Positions 13,227 through 20,404 of a stretch of 49,990 bases of DNA are shown here, piece after piece (within the stretch, counting starts at the first letter, position 1; every line of letters starts with the position of its first letter). Source of the stretch: Kitasatospora griseola (GTDB lineage Bacteria; Actinomycetota; Actinomycetes; Streptomycetales; Streptomycetaceae); contig NZ_BMRI01000009.1 in the NCBI RefSeq assembly GCF_014648555.1, positions 68,819 to 118,808 on the forward strand, written 5' to 3'. The notes under the pieces were generated by a model. The model did not search any database. It saw only the letters and a list, made by a program, of their open reading frames with translations, and was not told where the DNA came from. A program made the position numbers and the translations under genes.

Positions 13227-13267
13227 CCGTGGTGCCCGTCCCGCTTCCAGCGGGGCGGGCACCACGG
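13227..13267 (+). terminator. Strong hairpin terminator after gyrA
   Basis: CCGTGGTGCCCGTCCCGC (13227-13244) pairs with GCGGGGCGGGCACCACGG (13250-13267) with one G-U, loop TTCCA. It ends the gyrB-gyrA transcript and separates it from the DUF3566 gene. Confidence 0.85.
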
Positions 13268-13359
13268 GTTGACCGCAGGCCAACCGGGCCGGCGGAGCAC
13301 GAGCACAACACGGACCAGGGCGGTTCGATCGGCCTGGCGGACGGTTCGGGAGGACCACG

Positions 13360-14082
13360 GTGAGCGGAGCCACGGGTGCTGGAGGTGCCACGGGCGGGCT
13401 GTCGGGCGGACCGGGCGGGACACCGTACGGTGCACCGCAGCGCCCCGAGAACCCTGCCACGTCCACCTCGGTGATGCCCCCGGTCGGCCAGGGCGGCGCC
13501 CAGCCCGGCTACGGCGGCCAGACCCCGCCGGCCCCCAGCGGCCCGCCCGGCTTCTCCCAGCCCACCACCTACGCCAAGGGCCAGCCCACCCCGGCCCGCG
13601 GCACCCGCACCGCCGGGCCCGGCCCGCAGGGCGGCGCGCCCGGCGGTCAGGGCGGCGGCCCGGCCCGTCGCCCCGGCGGCCCCGCGCAGGGCCCCGGCGG
13701 CGGCACCGGGAAGGTCCGCAAGGCCCGGCTGCGGATCACCAAGGCCGACCCCTGGTCGGTCATGAAGGTCAGCTTCCTGCTCTCGCTGGCCGTCGGCGTC
13801 ATCATCATCGTGGCCTCCGCGGTGCTCTGGATGACCCTGGACGGCCTCGGCGTCTTCGACTCGCTGACCAGCACCCTCAAGGACGTCACCGGCACCGACA
13901 GCTCCGGCGCGTTCAACCTGATGGACTACATCGGGTTCGGCAAGGTCATGATGTTCACCACCCTGATCGCGGTGGTCGACGTGGTCCTGATGACCGCGCT
14001 GTCCACCCTCGCCGCGTTCATCTACAACACCGCGGCCGGCTTCACCGGCGGCATCGAACTCACCCTGGCCGAAGAGGACTGA
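13360..14082 (+). CDS. DUF3566 transmembrane protein
   Basis: 240 residues. The first ~120 are a disordered Gly/Pro/Gln-rich cytoplasmic region (GPGGTPYGAPQRPE..., GQGGGPARRPGG). The DUF3566 core then starts KVRKARLRITKADPWSVMKVSFLL, with two predicted membrane segments (VSFLLSLAVGVIIIVASAVLW and VMMFTTLIAVVDVVLMTAL) and a final AFIYNTAAGFTGGIELTLAEED. This family is conserved immediately after gyrA in actinobacteria; its function is not established, though its neighbours suggest a cell-envelope role. Start GTG 13360 with GGGAGG upstream. Confidence 0.88.
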   Translation: MSGATGAGGATGGLSGGPGGTPYGAPQRPENPATSTSVMPPVGQGGAQPGYGGQTPPAPSGPPGFSQPTTYAKGQPTPARGTRTAGPGPQGGAPGGQGGGPARRPGGPAQGPGGGTGKVRKARLRITKADPWSVMKVSFLLSLAVGVIIIVASAVLWMTLDGLGVFDSLTSTLKDVTGTDSSGAFNLMDYIGFGKVMMFTTLIAVVDVVLMTALSTLAAFIYNTAAGFTGGIELTLAEED

Positions 14083-14109
14083 CTTAGCGTCAGCTCGATG
14101 GAATTCCCT

Positions 14110-14142
14110 GGGCCCCGAAGGCTGTTGAAGCCTTCGGGGCCC
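14110..14142 (+). terminator. Hairpin terminator after the DUF3566 gene
   Basis: Perfect 13-bp arms GGGCCCCGAAGGC (14110-14122) and GCCTTCGGGGCCC (14130-14142), loop TGTTGAA, followed by GTTGTCGTT. Confidence 0.85.
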
Positions 14143-14305
14143 GTTGTCGTTCGGCGGCGGCAATCGGGTGACCGGGCGGCGCGCCGGGATCGGCCGCACC
14201 GCCCCGCATGGACAAATGGAAGACACGAACGAGCACGGGGCCGACCGGCCGCGACAGCGGTCACCGGGCGGCCAGACGGGTACGGCCGGTCGAGAGGTGT
14301 CCGTG

Positions 14306-15679
14306 ATGGCGGAGAACGCACAGCAACTGGTCCGAGCGCTCGAAGGCCTGATCGGCCGTCGGCTCCCCCTGCGAGTACGCACCTGGGACGGCTCCCAGGC
14401 CGGCCCACCGGGCGCCCCCACCGTCGTGCTCCGCAACCGACGGGCCCTGCGCCGGCTGATCTGGTCCCCCGGCGAACTCGGCCTGGCCCGCGCCTACGTC
14501 TCCGGCGACCTCGAGATCGACCCCGGCACAGACCTCTACGAGGTGCTGGACGCCGTCGCGGCCTTCGCCGAGGACCCGGACGTCCGCAGCCTGCAGCTCG
14601 GCCCGCGCCACCTCCTCGGCGCCCCCGGCCGCCACCTGCTCGCCACCGCCCTGCGCCTGGGCGCGCTCGGCCCGGCGCCCGCACCCCCGCCCGAGGAGGT
14701 CCGGCGCCGCCGCGGCAACCTGCACAGCCGCCGCCGCGACCGCGCCGCGATCAGCCACCACTACGACGTCGGCAACGACTTCTACGGCCTCGTCCTCGGT
14801 CCCACCCTGGTCTACTCGTGCGCGTACTGGACGCCCGCCGCGAAGAGCCTGGAGGACGCCCAGGAGGCCAAGCTCGACCTGATCTGCCGCAAGCTCGGCC
14901 TGCGCCCCGGCATGCGCCTGCTGGACGTCGGATGCGGCTGGGGCTCCCTGGTCCTGCACGCGGCCCGGCACTACGGCGTCCAGGCCGTCGGCGTCTCCAT
15001 CTCCACCGAACAGGTCGCGCTGGCCCGCAAGCGGGTCGCCGAGGCCGGTCTGGCCGACCGGATCGAGATCAGGCTCCAGGACTACCGGGAGATCCCCGAC
15101 GGGCCCTTCGACGCCATCTCCAGCGTCGGCATGGCCGAACACGTCGGCTCGGACCAGTACCTGATCTACGCCCGCCACCTGTACGACCTGCTCGCCCCCG
15201 GCGGCCGCCTGCTCAACCACCAGATCGCCCGCCGTCCGCTGCACCCCGGCGAGAAGTACCAGCTGTCTCCCTTCATCGACCGCTACGTCTTTCCCGACGG
15301 CGAGCTCTCCCCCGTCGGCACCACCGTCACCCGCCTGGAGGAGGCCGGCTTCGAGGTCCGCGACGTCGAGGCCCTCCGCGAGCACTACGGCCGCACCCTC
15401 CGCGAATGGGTCGCCAACCTCGAAGCCCACTGGCCCGACGCCGTCTCCCTGGCCGGCCGCGGCCGGGCCCGCGTCTGGCGCCTCTACATGGCCGCCTGCG
15501 CCCTCGCCTTCGAGCAGAACCGCATCGGCATCAACCAGGTCCTCGCCGTCCGCCCCACCCCCGCAGGCGCCTCCCGCCTCCCCGCCACCCGCGCCCAGTG
15601 GCTCGCCGAAGCCCCTGAGCAGCACCGTCCGGAGGGGGCCGCGGATACGGATTTGGGAGATCGGCCAACGGTCCGCTAA
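14306..15679 (+). CDS. Cyclopropane-fatty-acid-synthase-like SAM methyltransferase
   Basis: 457 residues. An N-terminal CFA-type region (LPLRVRTWDGSQAGPPGAPTVVLRNRRALRRL, LGLARAYVSGDLEI) precedes AISHHYDVGNDFYGLVLGPTLVYSCAYW and the SAM-binding motif LLDVGCGWG (205-213). SVGMAEHVGSDQY and the C-terminal WRLYMAACALAFEQNRIGINQVLAV are also CFA synthase hallmarks. The family transfers a methylene or methyl group from SAM to lipid acyl double bonds; the exact product (cyclopropane or methyl-branched lipid) is not deducible. The start is ATG 14306 after GAGAGG at 14292-14297; GTG 14303 is equally possible, and an upstream ATG at 14216 lacks a convincing ribosome binding site. Confidence 0.88.
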   Translation: MAENAQQLVRALEGLIGRRLPLRVRTWDGSQAGPPGAPTVVLRNRRALRRLIWSPGELGLARAYVSGDLEIDPGTDLYEVLDAVAAFAEDPDVRSLQLGPRHLLGAPGRHLLATALRLGALGPAPAPPPEEVRRRRGNLHSRRRDRAAISHHYDVGNDFYGLVLGPTLVYSCAYWTPAAKSLEDAQEAKLDLICRKLGLRPGMRLLDVGCGWGSLVLHAARHYGVQAVGVSISTEQVALARKRVAEAGLADRIEIRLQDYREIPDGPFDAISSVGMAEHVGSDQYLIYARHLYDLLAPGGRLLNHQIARRPLHPGEKYQLSPFIDRYVFPDGELSPVGTTVTRLEEAGFEVRDVEALREHYGRTLREWVANLEAHWPDAVSLAGRGRARVWRLYMAACALAFEQNRIGINQVLAVRPTPAGASRLPATRAQWLAEAPEQHRPEGAADTDLGDRPTVR

Positions 15680-15695
15680 TCTTTGAGTGCGGCAA

Positions 15696-15769
15696 GGGCC
15701 TATAGCTCAGACGGTTAGAGCGCTTCCCTGATAAGGAAGAGGCCACAGGTTCAAGTCCTGTTAGGCCCA
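15696..15769 (+). tRNA. tRNA-Ile (GAT anticodon)
   Basis: 74-nt cloverleaf. The acceptor GGGCCTA pairs with TAGGCCC and the discriminator is A15769. D-arm AGCTCAGACGGTTAGAGC; anticodon stem-loop CTTCC-CTGATAA-GGAAG, with GAT at 15730-15732; T-arm ACAGG-TTCAAGT-CCTGT. The 3' CCA is not encoded. A tRNA-Ile/tRNA-Ala pair close to oriC is usual in Streptomyces. Confidence 0.97.
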
Positions 15770-15776
15770 CCGGCGC

Positions 15777-15809
15777 GAAGGCCCCGATCACCTGGTGATC
15801 GGGGCCTTC
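15777..15809 (+). terminator. Hairpin terminator after tRNA-Ile
   Basis: GAAGGCCCCGATCACC (15777-15792) and GGTGATCGGGGCCTTC (15794-15809) are perfect 16-bp arms around a single T, followed by GACGTTTTC. Confidence 0.88.
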
Positions 15810-15880
15810 GACGTTTTCCCCGCCATCGGCCGTAACCCCCGCCTCCGGTTGCTCGTTGAGACCGGTGCGCAGAGGCAAAA

Positions 15881-16052
15881 CACAGGGTGAGCTGACTCGA
15901 AACTGATGTGAAGTCGGGGATAGCCGGGCGACAGACCCGGTCATTGGGTGACGTGGGACGTAGCGCGACCTCTGCTCCGGCCGGCGGATGACCGGCCCCG
16001 CCCGCCCCGGGCGACTGGGCGGTTCCCACGTCATGTCTTCATTCACCCTGTG
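15881..16052. repeat. Nested inverted repeats in the leader of the DnaA-box gene
   Basis: The outer arms CACAGGGTGA (15881-15890) and TCACCCTGTG (16043-16052), and inner arms TGACGTGGGA (15949-15958) and TCCCACGTCA (16024-16033), are all perfect 10-mers in nested order. Two small GC hairpins (CCGGG/CCCGG and GGCCGG/CCGGCC) lie within. The right outer arm abuts the ribosome binding site GAGG (16052-16055) of the gene starting at 16063. No gene is evident in 15810-16062. Confidence 0.6.
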
Positions 16053-16062
16053 AGGCACTCCC

Positions 16063-17121
16063 ATGTCCATGGAAGCCGCGCTGCTCGAATCCAGGACGCT
16101 CCGAAGCGGCCTGTGCGAGCGCACCGAAGTCCTCGACGAGGTCAAGGCCCTCGTCCTGCTGCCCGACGGGCTGCACGTCAACACGCGGATGGTCGCCGAG
16201 TACTTCGGGGTCGGCGAGAAGGCCATCTACGGCCTGTTCCGTCGCCACCGTGAGGAGTTGGAGAGCAACGGCTACACCGTCCTCAAGCCTGTGGATAACC
16301 CTGCCGACCAGACCTGCAACTTGCAGGTCTGGCAGGTCAGCGGCCTGGAGGGCGGTCAGCCGGAGGACGCGGTGAGTGTCCTCCCTGCGCACCCTGTGGA
16401 TAACTCCGCGAGCCAGGGTTTCATGATGAAACTCTGGCAGGTCAGCGCCCCGGAACGCCCCCAGGACCACCCCTCCGACGGGGGCCACCGCCCCACCCTG
16501 CCTGTGGATAACTCCAGGAACGCCACCCGCCGGCCCCAGGGCGGTGGAAACGGCGTCGCGCTGTACTCCCGGCGCGCCGTGCTGAACGTGGCGATGCTGC
16601 TGCGGGACAGCGAGGTCGCCCGCCAGGTCCGTAGCCGGCTGCTCGACATGATCGAGGGCGTGGCCCGTCCTGCAGCCGAGCCCCCGGCCCTGTACACGCT
16701 GTCGGCTCGGCCGTGGAAGCGGTGGAGCGAGTTGCGGTGGGACGAGGACGAGGCGGGGCGGCGGGATCCGGCCGTGGCGGCCTGGCGGCGGCGGATCGAC
16801 GGGCTGGAGCCGTTCGAGGGGCGTCTGCCCGTGGTGCCGTCGCAGGTGGCGGAGGAGGAGCCGGGGTTCGGCTTCTCGGGGGACGACCTGCGGGGTGCGG
16901 TCGCCGCGTTGGCCGCCGCGCTGGGGTCGATCGACCGGCGGCTGGAGGCGCAGGGCGTGGTGATCACGGCGATCAGTGAGCGGCTCTCCCGGCAGGAGTC
17001 GCGTCTGGACGCCCACGGTGCCCGGTTGGACGCCCACGGGGCCCGGCTGGATTCGTTGGGCGAGGACGTCCGGGCGATCCGGCGGGATGTCGCGCAGTTG
17101 CGGAGGCGGCGTCGCGGGTAG
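16063..17121 (+). CDS. HTH-type protein of unknown function with internal DnaA-box repeats
   Basis: 352 residues; function not known. The N-terminal ~75 residues contain LDEVKALVLLPDGLHVNTRMVAEYFGVGEKAIYGLFRRHREELESNGY, a helix-turn-helix-like module resembling phage antirepressor/Rha-like and plasmid-type regulators of actinobacteria. A later module, ALYSRRAVLNVAMLLRDSEVARQVRSRLLDM (about 166-196), has the same flavour. Between them lie two ~35-residue repeats, PVDN...WQVS, and a third PVDN; each PVDN is encoded CCT GTG GAT AAC and contains a perfect DnaA box. The C-terminus is coiled-coil-like, with heptads RLEAQG, SRLDAHGARLDAHGARLDSLGEDVRAIRRDVAQL. The start ATG 16063 has GAGG 7 nt upstream; ATG 16069 is possible. 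The gene lies between tRNA-Ile and tRNA-Ala. Confidence 0.8.
   Translation: MSMEAALLESRTLRSGLCERTEVLDEVKALVLLPDGLHVNTRMVAEYFGVGEKAIYGLFRRHREELESNGYTVLKPVDNPADQTCNLQVWQVSGLEGGQPEDAVSVLPAHPVDNSASQGFMMKLWQVSAPERPQDHPSDGGHRPTLPVDNSRNATRRPQGGGNGVALYSRRAVLNVAMLLRDSEVARQVRSRLLDMIEGVARPAAEPPALYTLSARPWKRWSELRWDEDEAGRRDPAVAAWRRRIDGLEPFEGRLPVVPSQVAEEEPGFGFSGDDLRGAVAALAAALGSIDRRLEAQGVVITAISERLSRQESRLDAHGARLDAHGARLDSLGEDVRAIRRDVAQLRRRRRG
16290..16511 (-). promoter_or_regulatory. Intragenic DnaA-box cluster (three perfect boxes)
   Basis: TGTGGATAA (TTATCCACA on the minus strand) at 16290-16298, 16395-16403 and 16503-16511: same orientation, same codon phase, spaced 105 and 108 bp. All three sit in the extended identical 12-mer CCTGTGGATAAC. 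The third base of CCT and GAT is unusual for this GC-rich gene, suggesting selection on the DNA rather than only on Pro-Val-Asp-Asn. Confidence 0.8.
16308..16437. repeat. Two 25-nt palindromes at fixed offset from DnaA boxes
   Basis: Palindrome 1: arms CCAGACCTGCAA (16308-16319) and TTGCAGGTCTGG (16321-16332), perfect, centre C. Palindrome 2: arms CCAGGGTTTCAT (16413-16424) and ATGAAACTCTGG (16426-16437), one mismatch, centre G. Each starts 10 nt after the end of the preceding DnaA box, and both share the outer CCAG...CTGG followed by CAGGTCAGCG. The inner sequences differ but stay complementary. Confidence 0.75.
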
Positions 17122-17397
17122 GCGGGGGCTGCGGGGCGCTGTTCGAAGGGCCCGTCGGCGGTTCGGAACCGGTGGCGGGCCCGGGTGCGTCGACAGTCGG
17201 GGAGGGAGCGGGCTCGCAGTCTGATGACCGTACTGGTGGGGAAGCGTCAAAGGCGCTTGCAGATCGGCCGGTTGACGGTGGCGGGGGCCGCTTCTGAACC
17301 GGTTACCGGTGTGTATCATCGGCCCCAGGGCGGTCTTCAGCCTGACCGCTGGTTCGTACCCTTACATCCAAGCAAGCAAGAAGGACGAGGTCCCGCG

Positions 17398-17526
17398 GTG
17401 AAGAAGCTTCTCCTGGTCGCCCTGGTCGCCCTCGGCGGCTTCTTTGTCTACCGTCAGGTCCAGGCGGACCGCGCCGAGCAGGACCTGTGGACCGAGGCGA
17501 CCGACCCGGTTCCGGCCGGCCGCTGA
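17398..17526 (+). CDS. DLW-39 family small membrane protein
   Basis: 42 residues from GTG 17398: a hydrophobic N-terminus (KKLLLVALVALGGFFVYRQVQ) followed by ADRAEQDLWTEATDPV, the Asp-Leu-Trp-containing tail that names the family. It has a ribosome binding site GGACGAGG just upstream. The gene sits between tRNA-Ile and tRNA-Ala, where this short gene is normally found in streptomycetes. It is a single-pass membrane protein of unknown function. The 276 bp before it (17122-17397) contain no gene; TATCAT at 17314 is a possible -10. Confidence 0.85.
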   Translation: MKKLLLVALVALGGFFVYRQVQADRAEQDLWTEATDPVPAGR

Positions 17527-17634
17527 GCCGACCGACGAGTCTTCCTCGGACCGGCCCACGGAGCACGGGCCGGGGCCGGTCCGAAACCCGCATGGGGCGT
17601 TGCCCGGGAGCGGGTACGCTAGTGCCCGTTGCTC

Positions 17635-17707
17635 GGGGCCTTAGCTCAGTTGGTAGAGCGCTGTCTTTGCATGGCAGATGTCAGGGGTTCGACTCCCCTA
17701 GGCTCCA
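17635..17707 (+). tRNA. tRNA-Ala (TGC anticodon)
   Basis: 73-nt cloverleaf. The acceptor GGGGCCT pairs with AGGCTCC and includes the G3-U70 pair that identifies alanine tRNAs. Anticodon stem-loop CTGTC-TTTGCAT-GGCAG; T-arm GGGG-TTCGACT-CCCC; discriminator A17707. CCA is not encoded. Confidence 0.97.
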
Positions 17708-17714
17708 CCCGAAT

Positions 17715-17760
17715 ACGACTTCGCCCGACCGCAGAACTGCGGTCGGGCGAAGTCGTTTCT
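17715..17760. terminator. Strong bidirectional terminator after tRNA-Ala
   Basis: Perfect 20-bp arms spanning 17715-17734 and 17737-17756 (ACGACTTCGCCC... / ...GGGCGAAGTCGT) around an AA loop, followed by TTTCT. It lies between tRNA-Ala (plus) and the convergent DUF5324 gene (minus) and should serve both. Confidence 0.9.
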
Positions 17761-17788
17761 GTCTGCGGGCGGTCGCGGCGGCCCCGGT

Positions 17789-18658
17789 TCAGTGCGGCTT
17801 GCGCGGGTCGTGCGGCTTGGGCCGCTCGTCGTCGGCGGGCTGGGTGACCGGAGGCGGGGTCGGCTTCGGAGTGGAGTCGGCCTCTGGGTCGTCGTGCGGG
17901 ACGGAGCCGTTCAGGGTGGCCCCGCCGACCGGCGCGCCGGTGGCGCTGCCGGGCCGGGTCGGGTCGGCCGTCGCGGGCGGGGCGGGCGGGGCGGTGACGG
18001 GCTCCGGGGGTTCGGTCAGCCACTCGGGGTTGTTCTGCTTGCGGTACCACTGCCAGGCCGCGACGCCGGCGCCGACGGCGATCGCGCCGGCCACCGCGAG
18101 GCCGGTCGCCCAGCCGTTGCAGCGCTTCTTCCTGGTGTTCTTGGCGGCCAGGTCGCTGATCTCGGCGGCGCTGACGTTGCCGTGCAGCGCGGTGATCGCG
18201 GCCGCGCCGCGGGCCTGCGCCTCCTGGGCGAGCGGGACGACGCTCTCCTTGGCGGCCTGGAAGGTCTCGGCGACCTTGGGGGCGACGTTCGTCCGGGCCT
18301 GGCAGGCGGCCTGACCGGCCGACAGCTTGGCGGCGAGCGCGGCCTCCTGGGCCCGGTGGACGGCCTTCAGGGCGGCCTTCTGGGTGTCCGGGGGGAGGCT
18401 GAAGAAGGCCTGCTCCAGGTGCGGGGCGAGGTGCTTGACGTACTGCACCCGGGCGGCCTGCGCGGCCTGGCCGGCCCCCTGGCGGGCCTGTGCGCCGGCG
18501 GCCGCGGCCTTCGGGCCGAGCGCCTCCAGCCTGGGGCCGAGCACCTGCTTGGCCTCCTCGGCGTAGTGCAGGGCGGCCTCCTTCGCGGAGGTGGCGTAGG
18601 GCGCGACGGCGTCCTTCGCCCGTGCGGCGGTCTCGCGCGCGGTGTCCGTACGACTCAC
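17789..18658 (-). CDS. DUF5324 family protein
   Basis: 289 residues from GTG 18658, with AAGGAGA upstream. The N-terminal two thirds are Ala/Glu/Gln-rich and helical (DTARETAARAKDAVAPYATSAKEAALHYAEEAKQVLGP; VQYVKHLAPHLEQAFFSLPPDTQKAA), resembling late-embryogenesis-like amphipathic helices. One membrane segment follows (GWATGLAVAGAIAVGAGVAAWQWY), then NNPEWL and a long Pro/Thr-rich tail. This matches a Streptomyces-restricted family next to the cyclophilin gene; its function is unknown. The longer upstream frame to 18778 is rejected because its codons look non-coding. Confidence 0.85.
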   Translation of the reverse strand: MSRTDTARETAARAKDAVAPYATSAKEAALHYAEEAKQVLGPRLEALGPKAAAAGAQARQGAGQAAQAARVQYVKHLAPHLEQAFFSLPPDTQKAALKAVHRAQEAALAAKLSAGQAACQARTNVAPKVAETFQAAKESVVPLAQEAQARGAAAITALHGNVSAAEISDLAAKNTRKKRCNGWATGLAVAGAIAVGAGVAAWQWYRKQNNPEWLTEPPEPVTAPPAPPATADPTRPGSATGAPVGGATLNGSVPHDDPEADSTPKPTPPPVTQPADDERPKPHDPRKPH

Positions 18659-18825
18659 GGGCTTCTCCTTCTCGGCGGGTGTCCGGCGTTGTCCGGTATG
18701 CACCTTTCCACCTGATAGGAGATCATGCATGCTGCTCATCTGCCGGGCACCTCCGGCTGAGCCGTCTGCGGCGATCATGGGATGATTCCTCGGATAGTCA
18801 GCCAGAAAGACAGGAAGGTACTCCC

Positions 18826-19353
18826 GTGGCCGAGGAACTCACCGCCACCCTGAAGACCAACCGCGGTGACATCGTGGTGAAGCTCTTCCCGAACCACGCG
18901 CCGAAGACCGTGGCCAACTTCGTCGAGCTGGCCGAGGGCACTCGCGAGTGGAAGAACCCGGAGACCGGCGAGGTGGCCGCCAAGCCGCTGTACGACGGCA
19001 CCGTCTTCCACCGGGTGATCGACGGCTTCATGATCCAGGGCGGCGACCCGCTGGGCAACGGCACCGGCGGCCCGGGCTACAAGTTCGCCGACGAGTTCCA
19101 CCCGGACCTGTCGTTCGACCGTCCGTACCTGCTGGCCATGGCCAACGCCGGCCCGGGCACCAACGGCTCGCAGTTCTTCATCACGGTGGCCCCGACCAGC
19201 TGGCTGAACCGCAAGCACAGCATCTTCGGCGAGGTCGTGGACGCGGCCAGCCAGAAGGTCGTGGACGCGATCGGCACCACCGCCACCACCAAGCCCTACG
19301 ACCGCCCGGTCCAGGACGTGGTGATCGAGCAGGTCGTCGTCTCCCGCGGCTGA
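18826..19353 (+). CDS. ppiA: Peptidyl-prolyl cis-trans isomerase (cyclophilin type)
   Basis: 175-residue cytoplasmic cyclophilin that accelerates prolyl isomerisation in protein folding. Motifs: TNRGDIVVKLFPNHAPKTVANFVELAEG, YDGTVFHRVIDGFMIQGGDP (with the catalytic FHR arginine), MANAGPGTNGSQFFI and HSIFGEVVD. Start GTG 18826, with AGGAAGG 8 nt upstream. There is no signal peptide. It is divergent from DUF5324. Confidence 0.95.
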   Translation: MAEELTATLKTNRGDIVVKLFPNHAPKTVANFVELAEGTREWKNPETGEVAAKPLYDGTVFHRVIDGFMIQGGDPLGNGTGGPGYKFADEFHPDLSFDRPYLLAMANAGPGTNGSQFFITVAPTSWLNRKHSIFGEVVDAASQKVVDAIGTTATTKPYDRPVQDVVIEQVVVSRG

Positions 19354-19386
19354 TTCGAGCCCCCTGCCGCCCTCCGGGGCGGCCCC

Positions 19387-19460
19387 GCGCGCCCCGGCGC
19401 GCAGTAGCCTGGACGGTCCCGGTGGTGCCCCGTTTCGCACGGAGGCGGCGCCGGGACCGT
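19387..19460 (+). terminator. Hairpins after ppiA
   Basis: GCGCGCC-CC-GGCGCGC at 19387-19402 is a compact perfect hairpin 34 bp after the ppiA stop. A second inverted repeat, ACGGTCCCGG (19413-19422) / CCGGGACCGT (19451-19460), is followed by TTTCGTT just before the rhomboid gene. Either could terminate ppiA or attenuate the rhomboid transcript. Confidence 0.5.
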
Positions 19461-19484
19461 TTCGTTGATGGAGGGACAGCGCCG

Positions 19485-20387
19485 ATGCTTCCGGACGAGC
19501 CCGTGCGGCCGACGCCCGTGGAGGGCCAGGGATCGGGGCTGCCCCGGTGCCACCGGCACCCCGACCGGGAGACCGGGGTGTCCTGCGCCAGGTGCGGGCG
19601 GCCGGTCTGCCCGGAGTGCATGGTGCCCGCCTCGGTCGGCTTCCAGTGCCCGGACTGCGTGCACGGGGCGGCCGAGCGGCAGGCCCGGCCGCGGACGGCG
19701 TTCGGCGGGGTGCTGGCGCTCGGCGACGGCGTGCTGGTCACCAAGGTGCTGATCGGCCTGAACCTGCTGGTGTTCCTGCTCACCGAGTACGTGGCACCGG
19801 AGTGGCAGGTCAAGCTGGGCCTGGTCAGCTGGGCGCCGATGCCGGGGCTGCGGTTCGGGATGGCCGCCGGGCCGGAGGAGTGGTACCGGCTGGTGACCGC
19901 GATGTTCGTGCACGGCGGGCTGCTGCACATCGCGACCAACATGTTCTCGCTGTGGATCCTCGGCCCGCAGTTGGAGCGGGTGCTCGGTCGGCTGCGCTTC
20001 CTGGGCCTGTACCTGGTGGCGGGCATCGCGGGCAACGCGCTGTCGTTCCTGCTGACGCCGGGGCCCGAGAAGCTGTTCACGGTCGGCGCGTCCGGCGCGA
20101 TCTTCGGGCTGCTGGGAGCCACCGCGGTGCTGTTCCGGGCGAACCGGGTGCCGATGCAGCCGGTGATCGCGCTGCTGGTGGTGAACCTGGTGATCACCTT
20201 CTCGCTGAGCAGCATGATCGACTGGCGGGCGCACATCGGCGGCCTGGTGGCGGGCACCGTCATCGGCGCGGGCATGATGTACGCCCCACGGGCGCACCGG
20301 AACCTGGTGCAGGGGTTGACGACGGCCGCCGTGCTGGCCGCCGCCCTGGCGCTGGTGCTGGTGGGGACGGCCCGGCTGCCCGGCTGA
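19485..20387 (+). CDS. Rhomboid family intramembrane serine protease with N-terminal zinc finger
   Basis: 300 residues. The N-terminus has a Cys/His cluster, CHRHPDRETGVSCARCGRPVCPECM...CPDC, typical of a B-box-like zinc-binding domain in actinobacterial rhomboids. Six or more membrane segments follow. Rhomboid motifs: HGGLLHIATNM, the catalytic serine S203 in GASGAIFG, and the catalytic histidine H250 in RAHIGGL. Such proteases cleave transmembrane segments; the substrate is unknown. Start ATG 19485, with GGAGGGAC upstream. Confidence 0.93.
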   Translation: MLPDEPVRPTPVEGQGSGLPRCHRHPDRETGVSCARCGRPVCPECMVPASVGFQCPDCVHGAAERQARPRTAFGGVLALGDGVLVTKVLIGLNLLVFLLTEYVAPEWQVKLGLVSWAPMPGLRFGMAAGPEEWYRLVTAMFVHGGLLHIATNMFSLWILGPQLERVLGRLRFLGLYLVAGIAGNALSFLLTPGPEKLFTVGASGAIFGLLGATAVLFRANRVPMQPVIALLVVNLVITFSLSSMIDWRAHIGGLVAGTVIGAGMMYAPRAHRNLVQGLTTAAVLAAALALVLVGTARLPG

Positions 20388-20404
20388 GCGCCGCCCCCTG
20401 CACA

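Noticed and set aside
17272..17319. TTGACG ... TATCAT as a promoter for the DLW-39 gene or tRNA-Ala
   Set aside because: The spacing is 36 bp, far outside 16-19 bp; only the TATCAT element is plausible by itself.
15696..17707. A mobile element integrated at tRNA-Ile carrying the HTH-type gene
   Set aside because: The HTH gene resembles phage regulators, but no integrase, no duplicated tRNA 3' end and no composition break were found. An old domesticated origin remains possible but unsupported.
18659..18778. Longer DUF5324 start at 18778
   Set aside because: The extra 40 codons include the region before a clear ribosome binding site and lack the codon bias; GTG 18658 with AAGGAGA fits.
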